The notes beneath the pieces are model-generated. The model was given only the letters and a program-made list of their open reading frames with translations, made no database searches and was not told the origin of the DNA. Below, piece after piece: positions 26,258-34,782 of a DNA stretch of 64,000 bases. Positions within the stretch are counted from its first letter, which is position 1; every line of letters begins with the position of its first letter. Location: contig NZ_PVZG01000001.1 in NCBI RefSeq assembly GCF_003002065.1, positions 496,001 to 560,000 on the forward strand. Direction: 5' to 3'. The stretch is from Pseudosporangium ferrugineum (lineage in GTDB: Bacteria; Actinomycetota; Actinomycetes; Mycobacteriales; Micromonosporaceae). The position numbers and the translations under genes were made by a program.

Positions 26258-26490
26258 CCCACGCACGAAGGCCCGGCCCCCCACGAAAGCCCGCCCGCAC
26301 GAAAGCCCGCCCGCACGGAAAGCCCGGCCCGCCCGCACGGAAAGCTCGACCCGCGCACACGAAGCCGGCCCGCACGCACGAAGCCCGGCCCGCACGCACG
26401 AAAGCCCGGGCCGCACGCACGAAAGCCCGGCCCGCACGGAGAGTCCGGCCGCCCGAGACCCGACCGCCCACGAAAGCCCGGCCCGGCGCC
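26258..26490. repeat. Degenerate GCACGAAAGCCCGGCCC repeats
   Basis: The gap between smpB and the next gene is filled with irregular copies of words such as CACGAAAGCCCGGCCCGC and CACGCACGAAGCCCGGCC, 18-22 bp apart. The array was checked for the tmRNA gene often found after smpB; none of its conserved ends is present. Confidence 0.7.
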
Positions 26491-26515
26491 GGACATGTCG
26501 CCGCGCGGCGCCCGG

Positions 26516-27055
26516 CTACTCCGGGGGCAAGGGCAGCTCCGCCGCCTCGGCCATGCCCGGCGGCAGGGGTGAGTGTTCCGGGGCGGCCAGGTCGCTGCGG
26601 GAGAAGCGGCCCTGGTGGCGGGTCACCCGCAGCGGGATGACGTGGATGGGGGGCGGCGCCTCGGCTATCCGGCCCGGGCCCCAGCGGACCCAGAACGGGA
26701 TGCGGCCCTCCTCCGCCTCGGCGAGGAGCTTCTCGACCGTACGCCGGCGGTCCGTGTGGTCGACCTCGACGACCAGGGGTGCGGCGCCGGGGCGGGCGAT
26801 GGCCACGTCCAGGACGGAGTGCTGGCGGTCCAGGGGTGGCGGGAGGGTGACGACGCTGGGTGCCCGCCGGTAGACGCGCCAGCCGTGTTCCTCGCCCCAG
26901 GCGGCGACCGTGTCGATCAGCAGGGCCGTCACCTGGTCGCGGGTGAGGCCGCCGAAGGTCAGCGCCGTGAGCCGGTCGGCCAGGTCGTCCACACGGGGAG
27001 CGTAGACCTCCGGTCCCGGGCGCGATCCGGCGCGATATGGGTTGCAGGAGTGCAT
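26516..27055 (-). CDS. Hypothetical protein with possible nuclease-like core
   Basis: About 179 aa. The central part (LADRLTALTFGGLTRDQVTA, AWGEEHGWRVYRRAPSVV, SVLDVAIARPGAAPLVVEVD, EEGRIPFWVRWGPGRI) looks like a compact alpha-beta protein. LDVAIA followed 10 residues later by VVEVDH is reminiscent of a PD-(D/E)XK-type active-site arrangement, but the lysine is absent, so nuclease activity is only a guess. ATG 27055 is used; a GTG at 27112 would lengthen the N-terminus, and neither has a clear ribosome site. It is divergent from the sugar transporter operon. Confidence 0.55.
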   Translation of the reverse strand: MHSCNPYRAGSRPGPEVYAPRVDDLADRLTALTFGGLTRDQVTALLIDTVAAWGEEHGWRVYRRAPSVVTLPPPLDRQHSVLDVAIARPGAAPLVVEVDHTDRRRTVEKLLAEAEEGRIPFWVRWGPGRIAEAPPPIHVIPLRVTRHQGRFSRSDLAAPEHSPLPPGMAEAAELPLPPE

Positions 27056-27191
27056 AACCGGCGGGACCGGCAGATTTCCTTGTCCCGCAGGGGTTTCCGA
27101 CTCGCGGATCACCGGGAACCGTGACAGTCTCGGGAGGCAGCTGTGATCTGCGCCATACCCTGCGACTGTTCACCCGGACGGAGGATCGCTG

Positions 27192-28466
27192 ATGATTCAA
27201 CGGCGGACCGGGGCGGCTCGAAGGCCGTCACGATGGGCGGCGGCGATCGGCGTCGCGGCGCTGTTATCCCCGCTCACGGCCTGTTCCAGCGGCCCCGGCG
27301 GCACGGTCGTCAACCTGTACGGCGGCGCCAGCGGCACCGGCTTCGACAAGATCCTCAAGGACTGCAACGACCGGGCCGGAGGCCGGTACACCATCGTCGG
27401 CAACCTACTGCCGAGCGACGCCGACGGGCAGCGCGACCAGTTCGTCCGGCGGCTCGCCGCCAAGGACGACGGCATGGACCTGCTCGGCATGGACGTCACG
27501 TGGACCGCCGAGTTCGCCGAGGCGAAGTGGATCCGCGAGCTGACCGGCGAGCAGAAGGCCCAGGCCACCAAGGACACCCTGCAGCCGCCGATCGACACCG
27601 CGACCTGGAAGGACAAGCTCTACGGCGTTCCGCGTACGACGAACGTGCAGCTCCTGTGGTATCGCAAGTCCCTGGTGCCGACGCCGCCGAAGACGTTCGA
27701 CGAGATGATCACGATGGCCCAGCGACTCAAGGCCGAGGGCAAACCGTACGAGATCGGCCTCACCGCGGCCCAGTACGAGGGCTACGTGGTCAACGTCAAC
27801 AACCTGATCACCGCCGCCGGCGGCACCCTGGTGAACGAGGACAGCTCGGCGCCGACGATCGACGACAAGACGGTGCAGGCGCTGACCCTGCTGAAGAAGC
27901 TCGCCACCTCGGGCGTCACCAGCGCGTCGCTGTCCAACGCCCAGGAGCCCGAGGTCTTCGCCGACCTCCAGGCCGGGCGGTCGGCGTTCTCGCTCAACTG
28001 GCCGTACGTGCTCAGCGCCATGCGCGAGGCAAACCCCGACCTGGTCAACGACCTGGGATACGCGCCCTACCCGTCGATCGACGGCGGGCCGCCGAAGGTG
28101 ACGCTCGGCGGGATGAACTACGCCATCAGCAGCTACAGCAAGCACCCGGCCGAGGCGTTCGAGGCGGCGATGTGCCTGCGCGACGAGAAGAACGCCCTCA
28201 GCGCCGCCCTCGACGCCGGTGACGTGCCGGCCCTCGCCACCGTCTTCGAGACGCCGGAATTCCAGAAGGCGTACCCGATGGCCGACGTCATGAAGGCCGA
28301 GCTGCAGGCGGCCGTGCCGCGGCCGGTGTCGCCGGTCTACCAGAACATCTCGACGATCGTCTCGACCACGCTGTCGCCGCCGCAGTCCATCAACCCCCAG
28401 GCCGCGGCCGACGAGCTGCGGGACTCCATCAAGGATGCGATCGAGGGCAAGGGGATAGTGCCATGA
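27192..28466 (+). CDS. ABC transporter solute-binding lipoprotein (LpqY/trehalose type)
   Basis: 424-aa family-1 extracellular binding protein. Signal peptide with lipobox SPLTAC (Cys near residue 31), then the two-lobed binding fold (TVVNLYGGASGTGFDKI, LLGMDVTWTAEFAEAKWI, LYGVPRTTNVQLLWYRK, GGMNYAISSYSKHPAEA). Position, length and permease partners match the mycobacterial LpqY-SugABC trehalose recycling importer. GGAGG precedes the ATG by 8 bp. As the first gene of a four-gene operon it captures the sugar outside the membrane. Maltose or another disaccharide is the alternative ligand. Confidence 0.85.
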   Translation: MIQRRTGAARRPSRWAAAIGVAALLSPLTACSSGPGGTVVNLYGGASGTGFDKILKDCNDRAGGRYTIVGNLLPSDADGQRDQFVRRLAAKDDGMDLLGMDVTWTAEFAEAKWIRELTGEQKAQATKDTLQPPIDTATWKDKLYGVPRTTNVQLLWYRKSLVPTPPKTFDEMITMAQRLKAEGKPYEIGLTAAQYEGYVVNVNNLITAAGGTLVNEDSSAPTIDDKTVQALTLLKKLATSGVTSASLSNAQEPEVFADLQAGRSAFSLNWPYVLSAMREANPDLVNDLGYAPYPSIDGGPPKVTLGGMNYAISSYSKHPAEAFEAAMCLRDEKNALSAALDAGDVPALATVFETPEFQKAYPMADVMKAELQAAVPRPVSPVYQNISTIVSTTLSPPQSINPQAAADELRDSIKDAIEGKGIVP

Positions 28467-28521
28467 CCGACTGCACCGCAGCGAAGCAAGGGCCAGGAGG
28501 GCATGGCCGGGAGGTGCGGCC

Positions 28522-29481
28522 ATGACCGCCACACCGACCGCCGCCGGCGCCCAGGCGGCCGAGGACCGCATGGACGACGGCACCGCCGAGATCGCCCGGC
28601 AGCGCCACACCGACGCCAAGCGGGCCGAACGCAAGCTGGGCCTGATGCTGGTCGCGCCCGCCGTCGCGATCATGCTCGCCGTCGCCGCCTACCCCATCCT
28701 GTACGCCTTCTGGCTCTCGCTGAACAAGGCCGACCTGCGCAAGCCGGACCAGAACGAGTTCATCTTCCTCGACAACTACGTGACCGTGCTGTCGAGCCCG
28801 ATCTGGTGGAAGGCGTTCGGCGTCACCATGCTCATCACCGTGATCGGGGCGACCCTCGAGCTGGTGCTGGGCATGCTGCTCGCGATCGTCATGCACCGCA
28901 CGATCGTCGGGCGCGGCCTGGTCCGGACGTCGGCGCTGGTGCCGTACGCGATCGTCACGGTCGTCGCGGCGTTCTCCTGGCGCTTCGCCTGGACCCAGGG
29001 CCTGGGCTGGCTGGCCAGCGGCGACTCGGCACCGCTCACCCAGTTCTGGCCGTCGATCTGGATCATCATCCTGGCCGAGGTGTGGAAGACCGTCCCGTTC
29101 ATGGCCCTGCTGCTGATGGCGGGCCTGGCCCTGGTGCCCGAGGACCTGCTGAAGGCCGCCTCGATGGACGGCGCGAGCGCGTGGAAGCGGTTCTGGACGG
29201 TGACCGTACCGTTGATCAAGCCGGCCATCCTCGTGGCGCTGCTGTTCCGCACCCTGGACGCGTTCCGGGTCTTCGACAACATCTTCGTGCTGACCAGCGG
29301 ATCGAACGGCACCAGCTCCGTGTCGATGGTCGCCTACAGCAACCTGATCCGCGGGCTCAACCTCGGCATCGGGTCGGCGATGTCGGTGCTCATCTTCCTG
29401 ACCACCGGCATCATCGCCTTCTTGTTCATCAAACTCTTCGGCACGGCGGCGCCCGGGTCGGACGTGGAAGGGAGGCGGTAG
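28522..29481 (+). CDS. sugA: ABC sugar transporter permease (SugA-like)
   Basis: 319-aa inner-membrane permease. After a ~40-residue cytoplasmic N-terminus come six membrane segments, beginning [20 protein letters not shown]. The ABC-coupling EAA loop is visible as [19 protein letters not shown], about residues 211-229. GGAGGTGCGGCC precedes the ATG. The order binding protein - permease - permease - ATPase and the [10 protein letters not shown] region fit SugA. Works with SugB as the heterodimeric channel. Confidence 0.88.
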   Translation: MTATPTAAGAQAAEDRMDDGTAEIARQRHTDAKRAERKLGLMLVAPAVAIMLAVAAYPILYAFWLSLNKADLRKPDQNEFIFLDNYVTVLSSPIWWKAFGVTMLITVIGATLELVLGMLLAIVMHRTIVGRGLVRTSALVPYAIVTVVAAFSWRFAWTQGLGWLASGDSAPLTQFWPSIWIIILAEVWKTVPFMALLLMAGLALVPEDLLKAASMDGASAWKRFWTVTVPLIKPAILVALLFRTLDAFRVFDNIFVLTSGSNGTSSVSMVAYSNLIRGLNLGIGSAMSVLIFLTTGIIAFLFIKLFGTAAPGSDVEGRR

Positions 29482-29483
29482 TC

Positions 29484-30317
29484 ATGCAGCCGGAGACCAC
29501 CAACCGCAAGCTGATGTGGTGGGGCGTCAACATCGTCGTCCTCCTGTACGCGTTCGTGCCGGTGATCTGGATCGTCTCGCTCTCGCTGAAGGACGACGCG
29601 ACCCTCAACGACGGCAACTACTTCCCGACCTCGCCGACGGACGACAGCTACTCGGCGATCTTCTCCAACTCGGACTTCCTCCGGGCGCTGATGAACTCGA
29701 TCGGCATCTGCATCATCGCGACCCTGATCGCCATCGTGTTCGGCACCATGGCCGCGTACGCGATCGCCCGCCTCGACTTCCCCGGCAAGCGCGCGATCGT
29801 CGCGACGGCGCTGCTCGTCTCGATGTTCCCGCAGATCGCGCTCGTCACGCCGCTGTTCAAGATCGAGACGGCGCTGGGCCTGTTCGACACCTGGGCCGGC
29901 CTGATCATCCCGTACATCGCCTTCGCCCTGCCGCTGGCGATCTACACGCTCTCCGCCTTCTTCCGCGAGATCCCGTGGGACCTGGAGAAGGCGGCGAAGA
30001 TGGACGGGGCCACGCCGTACCAGGCGTTCCGGCGGGTCATCACCCCGCTGGCGATGCCCGGCGTGTTCACTACGGCCATCCTGGTCTTCATCTCCTGCTG
30101 GAACGACTTCCTGTTCGCCCTGTCGCTCACCTCGACCTCCTCGGCCCGGACCGTGCCGGCCGCGATGAGCTACTTCACCGGCGCCACCACCTTCGAGAAG
30201 CCGACCGGCCCGATCGCGGCCGCCGCGGTGGTCATCACCATCCCGATCGTCCTCTTCGTGCTGATCTTCCAGCGGCGGATCGTCGCCGGCCTGACCTCGG
30301 GCGCCGTCAAGGGCTGA
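29484..30317 (+). CDS. sugB: ABC sugar transporter permease (SugB-like)
   Basis: 277-aa second permease, MalG-type. Six predicted membrane segments start with [20 protein letters not shown]. The EAA loop reads [18 protein letters not shown]. It begins only 3 bp after sugA, with GGAAGGGAGG inside the end of sugA as ribosome site, so the two are co-translated. N-terminal Gln/Pro/Glu residues show no signal peptide, as expected. Confidence 0.88.
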   Translation: MQPETTNRKLMWWGVNIVVLLYAFVPVIWIVSLSLKDDATLNDGNYFPTSPTDDSYSAIFSNSDFLRALMNSIGICIIATLIAIVFGTMAAYAIARLDFPGKRAIVATALLVSMFPQIALVTPLFKIETALGLFDTWAGLIIPYIAFALPLAIYTLSAFFREIPWDLEKAAKMDGATPYQAFRRVITPLAMPGVFTTAILVFISCWNDFLFALSLTSTSSARTVPAAMSYFTGATTFEKPTGPIAAAAVVITIPIVLFVLIFQRRIVAGLTSGAVKG

Positions 30318-30367
30318 CCCGCCACCTCAGCACACCCACCGGAACTCGACACAGCAGAGGAGCTGAA

Positions 30368-31546
30368 GTGGCCGAGATCGTTCTGGACCATGTCGTGAAG
30401 CGCTACCCCGACGGCGCCCTTGCCGTGGACGACTTCAACCTGGAGATCGCCGACGGCGAATTCATCATCCTGGTCGGCCCGTCCGGGTGCGGCAAGTCGA
30501 CGACCCTCAACATGGTGGCGGGCCTGGAGGACATCACCGCCGGCAAGCTGATCATCGACGGGCAGGTCGTCAACGACAAGGCGCCGAAGGACCGGGACAT
30601 CGCCATGGTGTTCCAGTCGTACGCGCTGTACCCGCACATGACCGTCGCCGAGAACATGGGCTTCCCGCTGCGGCTCGCCGGGCTGGACAAGGCCACCATC
30701 CGGCAGAAGGTGTCGGAGGCGGCCGAGATGCTGGAACTCAGCCAGCACCTCGACCGCAAGCCGTCGAACCTCTCCGGCGGCCAGCGCCAGCGGGTGGCCA
30801 TGGGCCGGGCCATCGTCCGGCAGCCCAAGGCGTTCCTCATGGATGAGCCGCTCTCCAACCTGGACGCCAAGCTGCGCGTGCAGATGCGGACCCAGATCGC
30901 CCGCATCCAGAAGACGCTGGGCACCACCACCCTCTACGTCACCCACGACCAGACCGAGGCGATGACCCTCGGCGACCGGGTCGTGGTCATGCGCGGCGGC
31001 GTCGTGCAACAGGTCGGTTCACCCGCCCATCTGTACGCCCGCCCGGCCAACCTCTTCGTGGCCGGCTTCATCGGCAGCCCGTCGATGAACTTCCTCCCCG
31101 GCCAGCTCAAGGGCGACGGCACGGTCGTCACGGCGCTGGGCTCGGCGCCCCTGCCCGACCGGGTACGCCAGGCCCTCGACGCCGCGAAGACCACGAGCGG
31201 CGACGTGATCGTCGGCATCCGCCCGGAACACTTCGAGGACGCCGCGCTCGTCGGCGACAAACCGGGCGCGACGTTCGACGCCCCGATCGACATCGTCGAG
31301 GCGATGGGGTCGGACGTGTACGCGTACTTCACCATGAAGGGCGAGGGGGCCCGCTCCCGCGACCTCGACGACCTCGCCAAGGACACCGGCAACGACCTGC
31401 ACAGCGACGGCGTGCTGATCACGGCCCGGCTGGACGCCTCCGCCGACGTCCGGCGCGGGCGCCCGGCCCGGCTCTGGTACGACAGCGCGAAGATGCACGT
31501 CTTCGACCCGGAGACCGGCAGGAGCCTGATCCCGGCGGAGGCCTGA
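30368..31546 (+). CDS. sugC: ABC sugar transporter ATPase (SugC-like)
   Basis: 392-aa ATPase with Walker A GPSGCGKSTT, Q-loop MVFQSYALYPHM, signature LSGGQRQRVAMGRA, Walker B FLMDEP and the H-loop YVTHDQTEAM, followed by a C-terminal regulatory OB-fold domain (about 240-392). The sequence follows the mycobacterial SugC closely (for example MAEIVLDHV, NDKAPKDRDIAMVFQSY, GFIGSPSMNF). GTG 30368 follows GAGGAGCTGAA. An ATPase inside the operon, rather than the shared MsiK of many Streptomyces importers, supports the trehalose assignment. Confidence 0.9.
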   Translation: MAEIVLDHVVKRYPDGALAVDDFNLEIADGEFIILVGPSGCGKSTTLNMVAGLEDITAGKLIIDGQVVNDKAPKDRDIAMVFQSYALYPHMTVAENMGFPLRLAGLDKATIRQKVSEAAEMLELSQHLDRKPSNLSGGQRQRVAMGRAIVRQPKAFLMDEPLSNLDAKLRVQMRTQIARIQKTLGTTTLYVTHDQTEAMTLGDRVVVMRGGVVQQVGSPAHLYARPANLFVAGFIGSPSMNFLPGQLKGDGTVVTALGSAPLPDRVRQALDAAKTTSGDVIVGIRPEHFEDAALVGDKPGATFDAPIDIVEAMGSDVYAYFTMKGEGARSRDLDDLAKDTGNDLHSDGVLITARLDASADVRRGRPARLWYDSAKMHVFDPETGRSLIPAEA

Positions 31547-31557
31547 CCGGCGGCGGG

Positions 31558-31690
31558 TGCGGCGGCCTTCCCGGCGTTCCCGGCGTTCCCGGCGTTCCCG
31601 GCGTTCCTGGCGGCGGGTGCGGCGGCGTCACCGGCGGCGTTCCCGGCGTTCCCGGCGGCGTTCCCGGCGTTCCTGGCGGCGGGTGCGGCA
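31558..31690. repeat. 9-bp TTCCCGGCG-type repeats
   Basis: Runs of GTTCCCGGC (four to five units, twice) alternate with GTTCCTGGCGGCGGGTGCGGCG, which occurs three times. The array begins right after the sugC stop codon and ends before the terminator hairpin. The rest of the gap up to 31895 contains four degenerate copies of a CTCGCGCCGTTGTGCCGCGG motif and no gene. Confidence 0.85.
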
Positions 31691-31706
31691 CCTTCCCCGT
31701 GATCGC

Positions 31707-31738
31707 GGCGCGCGAGGACCCCGTGGCCCTCGCGCGCC
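31707..31738 (+). terminator. Hairpin downstream of the sug operon
   Basis: GGCGCGCGAGG pairs perfectly with CCTCGCGCGCC (11 bp stem, 10-nt loop), 160 bp after sugC. The 3' arm is followed by GTTGTG rather than a U-tract. Confidence 0.65.
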
Positions 31739-31895
31739 GTTGTGCCGGGCCTCGCGCGCCGTTGTGCCGCGGCCTCGCGCTCCGCTGTGCCGCGGCCTCG
31801 CGCCGTTGTGCCGCGGCCCGAATTCTTGCCCCGGATCCGATCCGCGGGGCGCTGCGGCACGTACCCCCTCCCGGCATCGACAGGGAGGGAACACC

Positions 31896-33665
31896 ATGCA
31901 GGGAACCCACGACCCGCAAGCCGGCCGGACGACGCCGCCCGACTGGCCCGCCCCCGACGCCCCGCTCCCCGGGGAGGAACCGACCGTCGAACTGCCGGCG
32001 GTCACGGAGGCGATGCTCGCGGAACACCCCTGGACCGGGCCGACGCTGGCCCGCGCCGCCCTGTCGCTGGCCCTCACCCCCCGCGAGGGCCCCGAGGCAG
32101 TGCCCGGTCCGGACGCCCCCGGCCCCGACGGCGACCCGCAGCACGCCGGCCCTGCGGACTCGCCGACCTCCGGCGCCGCGGAATCGCCGCACCCCGGCGC
32201 CATGGAATCGCCGCACCCCGGCGCCATGGAATCGCCGCACCCCGGCGCCGTCGAATCGCCGCACCCCGGCGCCGTCGAATCGCCGCACCCCGGCGCCGTC
32301 GAATCGCCGCACCCCGGCGCCATGGAATCGCCGCACTCCGGCCCGATGGGCGGGCACGACGGCGGCTCGGCGGGCTTCGAGCCTGCGGGCTTCGAGCCGG
32401 CCGGCCTCCAAGCGGCGGGCCTCCAAGCGGCGGACCTCCAGCCGGCGGGCCACCAAGCGGAAAGCTTCGAGGCGGGGGACGTCCAAGCGGCGGGCGTCCA
32501 AGCGGCGGGCTTCGAGAGGGCGGAATTCGAGGCGGCGGGCTTTGAGGGGGGCGGTGGGGACGGTGCGGGGTTTGCTTGGGAGGAGGTCGGCGGGCTGGAC
32601 GCTATCGGGCTTGGGGGCATGTCGGACACCGGGGGGTTTGCGGTGGTGGGGTCCGGGTTCGGGGAGCGGTGGGGCGCCGGCGGGGAGGGTGGGTCAGCGG
32701 GACGACCGGGTGTGGCCGCCGAGGTGTCCGGGCAGGCGGACGGGGCTGGGGCGGGGACTGCTGGTGTGGGCGTACCGGAAAAGGAGCTCGGGCCGGCACC
32801 CGGCCGGCGGTGGCTGATCGGAGCGGGGATCGCCGCGGCGGCCCTGCTGTTGACCGGGGTGAGCGTCGTCGCGCTCGGGCGGGACGGGGGCGAGCCGGGC
32901 GACGGGCGGCGATGGGCGCCACCCGCGGCGGCGGGCGGTACCGCGCCCGGTGACGGCGGGCCGGACGGCGCGGCGACCGGCGGCACCGCGCCCGGTGGCG
33001 GCGGGCCGGGCGGCGCGGCTCCCGGCGGCATCGCACCGGGGAGCGGCCGGGACGGCAGCGGGCCGGGGCACACGGCGACGGCGGCGCTCGGTGGGCGGAC
33101 GGCTGCCGTTCTCGATCTGATCGATGGGGCCCGGACCGTGACGCTGCGCACCGCCGACCTGGGCGACGACCTCTATCGGATCAGTACGCCCGCCGGACCG
33201 GCCGTGCCCCGCGCCGATGAGCGGGACGGGCGCATCCAGGTGCGGCTCGACGGCAGTCCCGAGGCGGTCGACGTCGCGCTCAGCACACGGGTGCGGTGGG
33301 ATCTGCGGGTCGGGGGCGGCGCCGAGCTGAGCACCATCGACCTCAGTGGCGCTCGGGTCGGCGGGGTGGACCTGAGCGGCGGGGCGGGGCGGATCCGGCT
33401 CACGCTTCCCGAACCGGACGGGACCCTGAGCGTACGGATGTCCGGCGGCGTCGACCTGTTCGACGTGCGGACCGCCGGGGCCGCGCCGGTGCGGGTGCGG
33501 GTCGGTCACGGTGCGGGGCAGGTCGTGCTGGACGGGCGTACGCATCAGGGCGTCGCGGCCGGCCAGATCTTCACGCCCCGCGCGTGGGGCGACACGGCGA
33601 ACCGCGTCGATGTGGACGCCGTGGCCGGATTGTCGGCGCTGACCGTCGCACCTACCGGCCGGTAA
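31896..33665 (+). CDS. Repeat-rich single-pass membrane protein with beta-solenoid-like C-terminus
   Basis: 589 aa. ATG 31896 follows AGGGAGGGA. The cytoplasmic half (1-300) is disordered: seven ESPHPGA(M/V) octapeptides (about residues 96-151) and then 5-residue AGFEP/AGLQA repeats. A single membrane helix LIGAGIAAAALLLTGVSVVAL lies near residues 308-328. The exported part has Gly/Pro linkers and ends in a regular beta region (VRWDLRVGGGAELSTIDLSG, VGGVDLSGGAGRIRLTLP, LSVRMSGGVDLFDVR) resembling DUF4097-type beta-solenoids. Possibly a cell-surface sensor or adhesin; function unknown. Its repeat number probably varies among strains (inference). Confidence 0.72.
   Translation: MQGTHDPQAGRTTPPDWPAPDAPLPGEEPTVELPAVTEAMLAEHPWTGPTLARAALSLALTPREGPEAVPGPDAPGPDGDPQHAGPADSPTSGAAESPHPGAMESPHPGAMESPHPGAVESPHPGAVESPHPGAVESPHPGAMESPHSGPMGGHDGGSAGFEPAGFEPAGLQAAGLQAADLQPAGHQAESFEAGDVQAAGVQAAGFERAEFEAAGFEGGGGDGAGFAWEEVGGLDAIGLGGMSDTGGFAVVGSGFGERWGAGGEGGSAGRPGVAAEVSGQADGAGAGTAGVGVPEKELGPAPGRRWLIGAGIAAAALLLTGVSVVALGRDGGEPGDGRRWAPPAAAGGTAPGDGGPDGAATGGTAPGGGGPGGAAPGGIAPGSGRDGSGPGHTATAALGGRTAAVLDLIDGARTVTLRTADLGDDLYRISTPAGPAVPRADERDGRIQVRLDGSPEAVDVALSTRVRWDLRVGGGAELSTIDLSGARVGGVDLSGGAGRIRLTLPEPDGTLSVRMSGGVDLFDVRTAGAAPVRVRVGHGAGQVVLDGRTHQGVAAGQIFTPRAWGDTANRVDVDAVAGLSALTVAPTGR
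32181..32348. repeat. 24-bp coding repeat, seven copies
   Basis: GAATCGCCGCACCCCGGCGC followed by CATG or CGTC, at 32181, 32205, 32229, 32253, 32277, 32301 and 32325; the last copy is altered. Being a multiple of three, the array preserves the reading frame and encodes the ESPHPGA(M/V) octapeptide. Confidence 0.95.
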
Positions 33666-33681
33666 TGACAGGATGCGGGGC

Positions 33682-34689
33682 ATGACGACGCTCGACCCGC
33701 TTGTCGCGCGCGAGGCCTGGCGGCTCGCCGAACCCCTGCACTCGATGGTCTACTTCGTCCCCGAGGGCACCGAGAACTTCGAGGCGCTGGGCATCTCCGC
33801 GCGGGCCGGCTACTTCGCGGCCCGCGGCGGGGTCTTCGGCCCCGTCGGCCCGGGACCGGTCGTGGCCACGTTCTACAACTTCAAGCCCGGGCTGGTCGCG
33901 CGCTTCCTGCCCGCGGTCTGGGAGACGACGACCCCGCAGGCCGCGATCGGGGCCCGGCTGGCAGCGGCGGACGCGGCCCTGATCCGCGGCCTCGGCGATA
34001 CCGTACGCAGCGACGAGATGGCCGAGGCGGCCCGGCTGGCCCGGCGCGCGGCCGAGTCGGCGGCCGAGCACCCGGCCGGCCGGGCCCTGTACGCCGCCCA
34101 CGCCGAACTGGACTGGCCGGACGAACCGCATCTGGTGCTGTGGCACGCCCAGACGCTGCTCCGCGAGTTCCGCGGCGACGGGCACGTGGCGGCGCTGCTG
34201 CTCGCCGAGGTCAGCGGGCTCCAGGCGATCATCCTGCACACCGCCTCGGGCAAGGCGGACGGGGGTTTCCTGCGGGCCAGCCGGGGGTGGAGCCACGAGG
34301 AATGGGCCGCGGAGACGGAGAATCTGCGTTCGCGCGGGCTGCTCGCGCCCGCGCCGGGTGCGGGTGGGTCGGATGCGGGTGGGTCGGGTGCGGGCGGCTC
34401 CGGTGCGGGCGGCTCCGGTGCGGGCGGCTCCGGTGCGGGCGGCTCCGGTGCGGGTGCGGGGGTGCTCTCGTCGGGTGGGGTGGGGCGCACGGTGAAGGCC
34501 GAGCTGAGCGACGAGGGCCGGGCGTTGCGGGAACGGCTCGAGACCGAGACCGATCGGCTGGCGGCGCCGGCCTACGAAGTGCTCGGCGCCGAGGGCTGCG
34601 AGCGGCTCGCCGAACTGGTCCGGCCGTGGAGCCGCACGCTGGTGAAAGCGGGCTTTCTGGCCGCCGCCGCCCCGGTCCGGCGCGCGTAG
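33682..34689 (+). CDS. SCO6745/SalK-family protein with Gly-Ser insertion
   Basis: 335-aa cytosolic protein. WRLAEPLHSMVYFVPEG, ARAGYFAARGGVFGPVG, VVATFYNFKPGLV and PHLVLWHAQTLLREFRGDGH are the conserved blocks of the SCO6745 (SalK-related) family found across actinomycetes, with winged-helix features but no established biochemical role. An insertion of six (G/A)GGS(G/D) pentapeptides (34360-34449) splits the domain near residues 227-256, between the HEEWAAETE helix and the C-terminal helices, and is evidently a flexible linker. ATG 33682 follows AGGA at 8 bp. Confidence 0.72.
   Translation: MTTLDPLVAREAWRLAEPLHSMVYFVPEGTENFEALGISARAGYFAARGGVFGPVGPGPVVATFYNFKPGLVARFLPAVWETTTPQAAIGARLAAADAALIRGLGDTVRSDEMAEAARLARRAAESAAEHPAGRALYAAHAELDWPDEPHLVLWHAQTLLREFRGDGHVAALLLAEVSGLQAIILHTASGKADGGFLRASRGWSHEEWAAETENLRSRGLLAPAPGAGGSDAGGSGAGGSGAGGSGAGGSGAGGSGAGAGVLSSGGVGRTVKAELSDEGRALRERLETETDRLAAPAYEVLGAEGCERLAELVRPWSRTLVKAGFLAAAAPVRRA
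34360..34449. repeat. 15-bp coding repeat, six copies
   Basis: GCGGG(T/C)GG(G/C)TC(G/C)G(A/G)T-type 15-mers at 34360, 34375, 34390, 34405, 34420 and 34435; the last four are identical (GCGGGCGGCTCCGGT). They encode the AGGSG linker inside the SCO6745-family gene. Confidence 0.9.
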
Positions 34690-34782
34690 AGCGGGATAGA
34701 CGGCGGTTCGGGTGCGGCGCCCGGCGGGCACTCCCCTATGATGCGCGCTACATCTGCACCTGAAGCCTTCCGGAGGCAAGTC

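Noticed and set aside
26256..26515. tmRNA gene after smpB
   Set aside because: The tRNA-like ends and tag region were not found; the gap is repeat sequence.
27192..31546. Maltose importer of the MalEFG type
   Set aside because: The ATPase inside the operon and the strong SugC-like sequence favour a trehalose-type importer; maltose cannot be excluded biochemically.
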